9,085 nt of DNA from Candidatus Cloacimonadota bacterium. GTDB lineage: Bacteria > Cloacimonadota > Cloacimonadia > Cloacimonadales > TCS61. The stretch is taken from NCBI GenBank assembly GCA_029932755.1, contig JAOZPK010000090.1, positions 1 through 9,085 of the forward strand, in the 5' to 3' direction. Below are positions 1 to 8,000 of this stretch, piece after piece. Each line of letters starts with the position of its first letter. The stretch's first letter is position 1. The notes under the pieces were generated by a model. The model had not been told where the DNA came from and searched no databases. It was given only the letters and a program-made list of their open reading frames with translations. The position numbers and the translations under genes are program-made.

Positions 1-5
1 GAGGT
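1..5 (+). promoter_or_regulatory. Shine-Dalgarno of tatD
   Basis: GAGGT at the first bases of the window lies a few bases before the ATG at 9 and supports that start. The window begins inside this site, so the upstream part may be longer. Confidence 0.7.
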
Positions 6-8
6 AAT

Positions 9-764
9 ATGAAAATATTTGAAACACATGCACATCTTGATTTCCAACATTTTGACAAAGATAGAGATCAATTGATAAAAAAATGTTTTAATAGCGGAAT
101 AGAATATATAATCAACATCGGTGTTGATGAGAAAACCTGTAACGCAAGTATAAAACTGGCAGAAAAGTATGATCGTATCTTTGCAGCGATTGGATTTCAT
201 CCACATGATGCAACCGATTATAATGCAGGATTTATCCGCCAGAAAGCACAGCATTCCAAAGTAATTGCAATAGGAGAGATCGGATTGGATTACTATCGGA
301 ATTTATCTCCTAAAGATGTGCAGAAAAGAGTTTTCGAACAACAGATAAAAATTGCTCTGGAATTAGATATGCCTATTATTGTTCACGATAGAGATGCACA
401 TGAAGATTGTTATGATATTTTAAGTAGGAATAATGCAAAAAATGTTGTTTTTCATTGTTTTTCCGGTGATGAAGTTTTTGCGCAGAAAGTGATAGAAAAA
501 GATTGGCATATCTCTTTTACCGGGACAGTTACCTACAAAAATTCTAACATGGATAATACAATAAGATTAGTGCCGGAAGATAAATTCTTCATCGAAACAG
601 ATTCACCTTATCTCTCTCCTCATCCGCAAAGAGGAAAAAGAAATTCACCCTTAAATTTGCAATATGTAATAGAGAAAATTTCGGAAATTCGTAGAACAAC
701 ACCAAAAAGAATAGCTGAATCATCATATGGAAATGCCTGTAATTTCTTTAATTTAACAAAATAG
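9..764 (+). CDS. tatD: TatD-family metal-dependent hydrolase (putative DNase)
   Basis: A 251-residue protein, close to the family's usual 250-265. Family members are cytoplasmic TIM-barrel, amidohydrolase-like metalloenzymes; characterised ones are 3'-5' DNases, and D-aminoacyl-tRNA hydrolysis has also been reported for some. Visible motifs in order: the N-terminal metal motif HAHLD (residues 7-11), GFHPHD (62-67), GEIGLDYYR (89-97, with metal-ligand Glu90), IVHDRDAHED (124-133, His126), FHCFSG (148-153, His149), and ETDSPYL (196-202, Asp198) followed by the usual PHPQRGKRNSP segment. All expected metal ligands are present, so it looks catalytically intact. The start is set by GAGG at 1-4, four bases before the ATG, and by THAHLD falling at the extreme N-terminus as in relatives. 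Nothing upstream is visible, so it may be the last gene of an operon. The exact substrate cannot be told from sequence. Family assignment is very secure. Confidence 0.97.
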   Translation: MKIFETHAHLDFQHFDKDRDQLIKKCFNSGIEYIINIGVDEKTCNASIKLAEKYDRIFAAIGFHPHDATDYNAGFIRQKAQHSKVIAIGEIGLDYYRNLSPKDVQKRVFEQQIKIALELDMPIIVHDRDAHEDCYDILSRNNAKNVVFHCFSGDEVFAQKVIEKDWHISFTGTVTYKNSNMDNTIRLVPEDKFFIETDSPYLSPHPQRGKRNSPLNLQYVIEKISEIRRTTPKRIAESSYGNACNFFNLTK

Positions 765-799
765 TTAAAATTAGGAAAAATTAATTTTATAAAAAAAAC

Positions 800-829
800 T
801 TGAACAAAATTAAAGATTAATAATTTTTG
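800..829 (+). promoter_or_regulatory. Candidate promoter of the ferredoxin gene
   Basis: The spacer between tatD and the ferredoxin gene contains TTGAAC (800-805) and, 15 bases on, TAATTT (821-826), inside TAATTTTTG (821-829). Read as sigma-70-like elements the spacing is short. Read in the Bacteroidota style (TTG, about 19 bases, TAnnTTTG) it is TTG, 18 bases, TA-N3-TTTG, one base off consensus. Transcription would start a few bases before the SD. The separate terminator after the ferredoxin fits a unit of its own. The spacer is so AT-rich that chance matches are likely. Confidence 0.3.
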
Positions 830-845
830 CTTTAAATTAAACAAT

Positions 846-850
846 GGAGG
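846..850 (+). promoter_or_regulatory. Shine-Dalgarno of the ferredoxin gene
   Basis: GGAGG, six bases before the ATG at 857, is a near-perfect SD. It decides the start of this short gene and is good evidence that the 56-codon frame is translated. Confidence 0.85.
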
Positions 851-856
851 AATAGA

Positions 857-1027
857 ATGGCTGTAATAATTAATGCTGAAACTTGTATTGGTTGTGGTGC
901 ATGTATTGACACATGTCCTACAGAAGCTCTTGAAATGAAAGATGATAAGGCTGTTGTTGATGCAGAAAAATGTGTTGATTGCGGTGCTTGCCTTGACTCT
1001 TGTCCCGTAGAAGCGATCACATTATAA
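857..1027 (+). CDS. 2[4Fe-4S] ferredoxin (clostridial type)
   Basis: A 56-residue protein beginning MAVIINAETCIGC. It carries two complete CxxCxxCxxxCP motifs: Cys10, 13, 16, 20 with Pro21, and Cys39, 42, 45, 49 with Pro50. The length and cysteine spacing are those of small clostridial bacterial ferredoxins, soluble low-potential one-electron carriers that serve enzymes such as pyruvate:ferredoxin oxidoreductase, hydrogenases and Rnf. The second site has the short regular spacing rather than the eight-residue insert of Alvin-type ferredoxins. The two halves resemble each other, as expected from the family's ancestral duplication. It has its own SD at 846-850 and a terminator directly downstream, so it is probably a single-gene unit or the last gene after tatD. 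Its redox partner cannot be named from this window. The frame is shorter than 60 codons and easily missed; an antisense frame over it (832-1020) is not a gene. Confidence 0.97.
   Translation: MAVIINAETCIGCGACIDTCPTEALEMKDDKAVVDAEKCVDCGACLDSCPVEAITL
884..1015 (+). repeat. Internal duplication within the ferredoxin gene
   Basis: The 45-base segments 884-928 and 971-1015 each encode a CxxCGACxDxCPxEA cluster-binding half. They match at 33 of 45 bases when aligned codon by codon, with no gap. This is the family's ancient internal repeat; the similarity at DNA level is fairly high for such an old duplication and may reflect conserved residues plus shared codon preference. Confidence 0.75.
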
Positions 1028-1046
1028 TTGAATAATTTAAAGAATT

Positions 1047-1075
1047 AAAAGCCGGCTTAATTGTCGGCTTTTTTT
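1047..1075 (+). terminator. Rho-independent terminator after the ferredoxin gene
   Basis: The ten-base arm AAAAGCCGGC (1047-1056), a six-base TTAATT loop and the arm GTCGGCTTTT (1063-1072) pair throughout, with one G-T wobble. The hairpin has a GC-rich core and runs into seven consecutive T (1069-1075). It starts 20 bases after the ferredoxin stop. It separates the tatD/ferredoxin side from coaX. Confidence 0.92.
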
Positions 1076-1171
1076 ATTGTGGGCACTATTCTTTTATTGA
1101 CAAGATATGGACTTAACAGATTTTTCCGAATGTTTCAATATTTATGAAGTATTAATATTATTAATTATTAT

Positions 1172-1200
1172 TTTACAATTTTTACCATAATCTAAATTAT
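1172..1200 (+). promoter_or_regulatory. Candidate promoter of the coaX-sprA unit
   Basis: The spacer 1076-1227 follows a terminator, so a promoter for coaX is expected in it. The best sigma-70-like pair I can see is TTTACA (1172-1177) and AATTAT (1195-1200), 17 bases apart, preceded by a very AT-rich run (1150-1171) that could act as an UP element. The start would fall just ahead of the SD at 1213. A perfect TTGACA at 1097-1102 has no acceptable -10 partner at 16-18 bases. The AT-rich background makes any single call weak. Confidence 0.3.
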
Positions 1201-1212
1201 GTCATAATAATT

Positions 1213-1223
1213 AGGAGAAAGGA
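1213..1223 (+). promoter_or_regulatory. Shine-Dalgarno region of coaX
   Basis: AGGAGAAAGGA holds two possible anti-SD matches, AGGAG (1213-1217) and AAAGGA (1218-1223), at ten and four bases from the ATG at 1228. It supports that start, which also places the DIGNTH motif at the expected residue 9. Confidence 0.75.
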
Positions 1224-1227
1224 TCTT

Positions 1228-2001
1228 ATGAAAAATATTAATATGGTTATAGATATTGGGAACACACATATTGTAATGGGTTTTTATTCTAATACTGGAT
1301 TCTTATATTCATGGCGTTTAAATACAGATAAAGCAAAAACGGAAGATGAATATTTTGCTATTATTAAGCAGTTAACAGATGAGCGTAAATTATTACTTCC
1401 ACAGGTCAAGAAAGTCGCGATCTCATCTGTTGTTCCCGAACTTACGCGAATATTTTCTCACTTGATAAACAAATACTTAAAATGTGACGTTGAAATTGTT
1501 AATGCATATTCTGAGCTTGGATTAGAATTTTCCATAGAAGATCCTGGTTTTGTTGGTTCAGATCTTGTTGTAAATGCTTTCTCAGCAATAACCAAATACA
1601 AAACTAATTGTATTATATGCGATTTTGGAACAGCAACTACAATCCAATTAGTTGGAAAGGATGGTCGCTTTTTTGGAACTATTATAGCTCCTGGTGTAAT
1701 TACTTCTGCTAAGAATCTCTTCGATTCAACAGCACTTCTCTCAAATATTCAATTAAAGAAACCGGAACATTTATTAGGAACAAATACTACAGATGCCTTA
1801 CTTTCAGGGATTATCACCGGAAATTCTTTTATGCTGGATGGATTTATAAAAGCATTAAAAAAGGAATATCAATATCTTGAATCAATTAAAACCATTGCTA
1901 CTGGTGGTATTGCTGAATTAATTTGTAATAACTCTAAAGAAATTGATATTATTGATAAAAACTTAACTCTAGATGGATTGAATCTTATCTGTTGCAAATA
2001 A
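1228..2001 (+). CDS. coaX: Type III pantothenate kinase
   Basis: A 257-residue cytoplasmic enzyme of the ASKHA fold that phosphorylates pantothenate to 4'-phosphopantothenate, the first step of coenzyme A synthesis; the length is typical of CoaX. Motifs seen: DIGNTH (residues 9-14, phosphate loop), ISSVVPELT (65-73), GSDLVVNAFSA (110-120), DFGTATT (132-138), IIAPGV (about 151-156), the GTNTTDALLSGIITG block (183-197), ATGGIAELI (224-232) and the terminal LTLDGLNLI. Type III kinases need a monovalent cation and are not feedback-inhibited by coenzyme A (family knowledge). One oddity is that the usual GADR motif reads GSDL: the catalytic-base Asp112 is kept, but the following Arg is Leu. The gene follows a terminator and lies 14 bases before sprA, so the two are probably cotranscribed, although there is no obvious functional link. 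Confidence 0.95.
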   Translation: MKNINMVIDIGNTHIVMGFYSNTGFLYSWRLNTDKAKTEDEYFAIIKQLTDERKLLLPQVKKVAISSVVPELTRIFSHLINKYLKCDVEIVNAYSELGLEFSIEDPGFVGSDLVVNAFSAITKYKTNCIICDFGTATTIQLVGKDGRFFGTIIAPGVITSAKNLFDSTALLSNIQLKKPEHLLGTNTTDALLSGIITGNSFMLDGFIKALKKEYQYLESIKTIATGGIAELICNNSKEIDIIDKNLTLDGLNLICCK

Positions 2002-2015
2002 AAATAAATAAATAG

Positions 2016-2075
2016 ATGAATAAAAAATTATTAGCTGTTTCAATATTATTGTCGTTTTACTTACTCTCTTTTTCA
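2016..2075 (+). other. Signal peptide of SprA
   Basis: Codons 1-20 encode a short basic n-region (Asn2, Lys3, Lys4), an uninterrupted hydrophobic core (residues 5-17) and a small-residue end, SFS, before Gln21. A Ser-Gln junction is common at signal peptidase I sites in the FCB group. No lipobox cysteine is present, so Sec export with type I cleavage is expected. Confidence 0.8.
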
Positions 2076-5000
2076 CAAAGTTTCCAACCAGAACTCAAGC
2101 TAAATGGAATAGCTAAATTAGAATATAACGAAATTGATGTTTATAGATTCCAAAAAGGATTTTCGATCACAGCTTATCCACACAACAAATTGGGCACTTA
2201 TCAGATCCAAACAGAAAAAGAGATCTATTATGATGAACAACAAGTTAAACTTACAGCAAAATTAAATAATATAGAATTATATCCTCCAATATATGTATCA
2301 CTTGAGAGTTTTAACAGAAACGCATTCTATGGCTATTTCAAAAAAGAACTACTTAAGAAATGTAGGGAGCTTATGGGGGATGATGATCGCGAACAGAGTG
2401 AAGGTCTGATTCCTGAAATTATTATCAAATTACCCAAGATGGCATTACCGAAATCTGTTCGTAGATTTATGGGAGATAAAGCCGGAAGATTGAATCTTAA
2501 TGGAAGCCAGCGATTGACATTTGCAGGTAGAAGTACCACTCGTAGTGATCCGGGAGATGAAAGAAATGATCAAACCAAATTTACTCCGGAAATGCGACAA
2601 GATCTTAACTTGCGTCTCAGGGGGACAATTGGTGAGAAGATCCATGTAAATGTGAACCATCAATCTACTTCCGATGAAGATGTAATGCCAGTGCCAAGTG
2701 AAATCAATATAAATTATGAAGGCGATGAAGATGAAATTGTAACAGCGATTGATGCTGGTAATATTTCACTCTCACTATCCGGCTCCAAATTTATTAGTTA
2801 CAGTGCTTCATCAGAAGGTCTTTTTGGCATTAAAACGCAATTCAAAGCTGGTAATTTGAGAGTTACCACGATCATGGGTAAAGACGAAGCACAAAAGAAC
2901 ACACAAACCTGGACTGGGGATTCTCAAGCGGATTCAACTGTGTTCAGAAGTAATGCTTTTGTTAATAGAACACACTATTATATTGAACAACCATCAGCGC
3001 TATATTCGCTTTATGGTGATGCAGATGGTATAGAAGGGATAGATTATCCGATAGGTTGGAAAGATAATGCTATCAAATTGGTAGATGGAAAATGGTTGCT
3101 TACAGCAGAAGGTGGAAATTTACTTCCTGACCCAGATAAAGAGCTTACGGTTTACCTGGATGATGGATCTGCCAGCAATAACACGATGACTGTTGATGGT
3201 GTGAATTATCTCGATCCTGATGACACATATCATTTTGATATACTTACAAAGGGAATAGATTACGATGTAGATTGGGATTCCGGTATTATAATTATGACAT
3301 TGCAAGGAATAAATAGAATTTATTCTATCGGGATTACTTATACTCGTAAAGATGATACAGAAGTTGGAGATGCTGCTGCTAATCCGATAGAAGCAAAGAT
3401 GCTGCGCATTAGAAACCAGGAAGCAAGTGATGAGGATTATTGGAATTTGCAAGTTAGAAATATTTATAATTTAGGAATGCAGAATATCAAAAATGAAGGT
3501 TTCGAAATGAGTGTTTATACTATGCCGGCGGGTGGTACATCACCAGATTATAATGTACCCCAAGAAGTTATTATGGATAGCATTAAAACGCTTAATGAAT
3601 ATCTAAGATTAGATAGTAATAAAGATTTTAAAATCAACGGTGAAGATGCTGCTATAAATTTGGTTACCGGTTACATACGTTTTCCATTTATTAAACCCTT
3701 TTATTCGTTAAATGATTCGATCATCTATTTAGAAGAGAATATCCCATTAAATGATATTAATAATTACATTTATGTTAAAGGTAAGATTGGAAGAGATACA
3801 ATTGATCTCAGGCAGATGAATATTCTTCCTGGAAGCGTTGTAATAAAGATCGGACCTGATAACAAAGTGCTGGATGAGGATGTTGATTATATTGTAGACT
3901 ACGATTTTGGAATGATCACATTTCTTACAAGTGAAGCGAAAGATCCTGAGATAGAGATTGAAATTGATTACCAGTACAAACCACTTTTTGCAATGGATAA
4001 CAAAACTATTCTTGGCATGCGCGCCGATATGGAATTTAATGAAAATATTAAGCTTGGTGGAACTTTCGTTTATCAATCAGAAAAAGTGAGAGAAGACAGA
4101 CCTAAGATCGGTAATGAGAACAGAAGTATTATCTTAGCTGATATTGATGGAGAAATCGATTATGAATTACCATTTATAACTAAATTTATAGACTGGCTTC
4201 CACTAATAAAAACAGATGCCAGGTCATCTGTAACCCTATCGGGTGAAGTGGCAATGAGTCTTCCCCGCATCTACGGAAGTGATAAACAACATGATAAAAA
4301 AGAAGCATATCTTGATGATATGGAAAGTACTATGGAAATGTATCCTCTTGGAATTACCAGAGGTACATGGTCATTTGCCAGTAGACCTGCTGAAGAGCCA
4401 ATGGGGAATCTGATCGATTATGGTAAAGCGCATATTAACTACTACAATCCCAATGATGTTTATGCAAGAGATGTTTATGATCCTAATTCTCTAACCGAGA
4501 AAGAAGAGAGAGAAAAAGTATCTGTATTGGCATGTAAAATTAAACCTCCCTATATAGGTATGCCGGGGACAAACATGAAACATTGGGCAGGTGTAATGAA
4601 ATATATCGGTAATGAAGTAGATTTTTCTAAGAAAAAATATATCGAGATCCTGGCAAAAGTAGATACCCTGAATTACAATCAGGAATCCCATCCTGTAATT
4701 ATGCACATAGATCTGGGAATAGTAAGTGAGGATTTTTATCGTCCCGGTGAAAATGATATGCCCGATAAAGAAGATGGTCTGGTAGAAGCTGATGGAATTC
4801 TGGATGGTGGAGAGGATGTAGGTCTGGACAGAATTAGATCTGGAGATCCCGGTGATGACCCTGATGATGATTTTGATAATATTGAAGTAGTAATAAATGG
4901 TGCTGAAGAATATCCCAATATCAATGGAACAGAAGAAAATAATAAACTCGATTCCGAGGATTTAAACGATAATGGTATTTTAGACAAAGAAAATATTTAC

Positions 5001-8000
5001 TTTGAATACTCTGTTAGCTTGAACGAAGGTGAAGAATTCATGGAAGGCGAATTTAACGGTTGGAGACTATTCCGTATCCCTCTTCACAATCCTGAAAACT
5101 ATAGGATTATAACAGATAATGCGAGCAAAGTTCCCAATATCAAAAAAATCAGTTTCTCTCGCATCTGGTTTGAGGTTGAAGATAGTACTAGAGTTAGAAT
5201 TGTGAATTTAGATATAGTTGGTAATAAATGGGAAGAAGGATTTATTAAGAATGAAGATGGTACTGTTGCTACAAACAATACTGAAATTATGCAAGTCGGT
5301 ATTGCAGATAACCAATCGGGTCAACATTATACACCTGCTCCACACACAGTTATCGAAGAAAAAGGTGAAGTTACACTTGAGCAATCATTAACCATAGACT
5401 ACAATAATATGGAAACCAGAAAACATGGTTTGGTAACCCAAGAGTTTTTAGATTCGTATAATCTCCTCGCATACAATAAAATTAGATATTGGATATATGC
5501 CGAGAAACCGATCGAGGGTTATTTTCCGCTAGAACAAGATTCTCTGATAATTCGTCTCGGAGCAGATTCAGTAAATTATTATGAGATCAAACAACCATTA
5601 GACCTTCAAGAATATAGTGTAGTTATGAATGAGGATGGTTGGAAAGAAATAGAGATTAAGTTTTCTGAATTCACACAATTAAAAAATCTGGATAGTAGAG
5701 ATGATGTGTTTTATTATCTCGGAGATATCAAACTTTCTAAAGCGGGAAACCCTAGTCTTTCCGATATTAGAGAGATGTCTTTAGGAGTCGAAGCATCAAA
5801 TCAATTCTCTGGGAGAATTTATTTTGATGATATAAGAGTGGCAGATCCATATGAAGATTTAGGATTTGCAACCAGTGCAAATTTCTCAACGGTATTTGCA
5901 GATCTTGCTGTATTTAGTATTGGACTTGATTATAGATCAGAGAATTTTCAATCTTCTGCCAGAAGAACAACTAATATGTCATTTATGCAGCAAACAAACC
6001 TGGATATTTCGAATAGAATTAGTTTAAATAAATTTATGCCGGCAGAATGGGGTTTTAATATTCCGCTTAATCTAACCAGAGCACAATCTATTGGAATACC
6101 ACGATTTAAATCTGGTTCCGATATTTTACGTGAAGATCTTCTGGCTGCAGATAAAGAACGTGAGACAAATAATAATCTGTCCTATCGTGCAGATCTTACA
6201 ATAGCTCAGACTAAAACGCCAAAGAGTAAAATATTAGCTTATACGATAAAGAACACTACTCTAAGTGGTAATATTCAGAAAACGTTTATTACAAATGCTG
6301 CTCGTGCTGATACTACATTATCATATTCACTTAAACATGTATATAATTTCACCATACCCAAAGAGAAGATAGACATTGGATTATTCTCAAATTATAAGTT
6401 CCATTTCTTCCCGCATTCTATATCTAATACATTAACTTTTAGGGATACTGATCCACTTGCCTGGCGTTGGGATACTTACACCGATTCAATTCCACAATGG
6501 GTTTCTAATACAAACATATTTAAAACTCGAACATTTGAAACATCTTCTAGTGTTGATTATGATATTTTTAGTGATATTTCAACCTCATACGATCTGACTA
6601 CCAAACGGGATCTTATGTTAAAGAATTACTGGAAAGGATATAATATTGGTGAGGAGAAGGAAAGAGCTCAAACTATTGCAATCGGTTTTGATCCAAAGTA
6701 CATTGATAATATATTCAGCTTCAATGCCGACGCTTCAGTTGTCTATGATGATGATCATGTAAAATCTGGGACGCAGGATACATTGTATTATAGGGGTGGC
6801 ATAAACAGAAGAATTGGTGGTGATTTTACTTTAAAAAATCAGGATATGTTACGTGATTTAGCCAGTTGGCTCGATAAAAAATTCTCTAAAACTGTTGGTG
6901 GGGGAGAAGAATCTGAGCCTGAACAGGAACAAGAGTATAAAGGGGAAGAGATAAAAGAAGAAGAGAGGGAGCTTTTAGAACAAAGAGAGAATATAACACC
7001 ATTTGGAGGTGAAGATCCAAAAAAAGAATCCGAAGAACCAGAGAGCAGAGAAATGGGTGACTCAAATGGAGATGAGGGTTCAGGAGACGGTTCACCGGAA
7101 GATACGGAAAAAGGTGATGAAAATGGGCAGCAGGAACCAGTAGGAGAAGCAGAACAAATGACAATGCCAGAGACTAAAAGTAATCTTATTGCTTCAATAG
7201 TGAGTTATATAAGTGGATTAAGCAATATCCGTGTTTCTTATGATAATACTTACCGTACAACATACGAAGACAGATTTGAGCGTCCCAATTTTCTATATCA
7301 GTTAGGTTTACCACATATTCTTGATGAAGAAGGAGATGATAAGGAAATAATCGTAAAAACGGTTTCAGATAATTATTCAACTTCAGCCAGCTTTCCGATC
7401 ATAAAAAATCTATCAGCGAATTTTGGTTATTCACAAGAGATTATAAAAACTATTAGTAATAATAGTACTGAAAAAATATCAACAATATTTCCAAATGTAT
7501 CTGTAACACTAACAGAATTTGAAAAACTTATACATGCAGATAAAATACTTACAAGTTCCCGCCTTACAAGTAGCTATGTCTATTCAACAATGCAAGATGG
7601 TGACATCGATTTTATTAAAGCTGATACAGAACAGAAACGAATCAGTCTAACACCCTTAATTTCATGGCATGGGAATTGGATTCATAATATTACAACCAGT
7701 TTTTCTCTTAACTACTCTGATCTAGAAAACATTAGTCATCGTGTTAGTTATGATGATATTAGACACACAGTTACACAATCTATGAATGGTAATCTATCTT
7801 GGTCATTCTCAAATCCTAAGGGTGTAAGGATTTTATTCTTTAAACGAACAAATATGAAAAATGAATTTACCACAGATGTGGCTTTTAGTATGGGAATGGA
7901 AAAAACAACAAGACAAGGTCAGGAAGAGGAATTTGAAGAAATTAATAAAGAAACATACAGTATTACACCAGGAGCATCTTATAAATTCAGCAAAAGTATT

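Noticed and set aside
766..789. Hairpin TAAAATTA/TAATTTTA just after tatD as a terminator
   Set aside because: The eight-base stem is only A-T pairs and is followed by a run of A rather than T on the + strand, so it is unlikely to terminate tatD transcription.
620..1020. Antisense open frames over the 3' end of tatD and over the ferredoxin gene
   Set aside because: They overlap strongly supported genes, lack SD sequences and encode no recognisable domain; the one over the ferredoxin reads the reverse of its cysteine-rich repeats.
1097..1102. Perfect TTGACA as the coaX -35
   Set aside because: No TATAAT-like hexamer lies 16-18 bases downstream, and a start there would leave a leader of about 100 bases without recognisable structure.
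1076..1227. Small RNA or riboswitch in the spacer before coaX
   Set aside because: The spacer is AT-rich with no stable GC-containing hairpin beyond the preceding terminator and no recognisable riboswitch core.
6897..7178. Purine-rich GAA/GAG stretch as a microsatellite or phase-variable tract
   Set aside because: There is no regular tandem unit of fixed length; the codons are mixed, so this is protein low complexity and not a simple DNA repeat.
2333..7380. Multiple minus-strand open frames of 64-110 codons inside sprA
   Set aside because: All lie within a well-supported coding frame, show no family motif, and reflect the composition of the opposite strand, for example the Leu/Ser/Pro-rich frame opposite the acidic insert.
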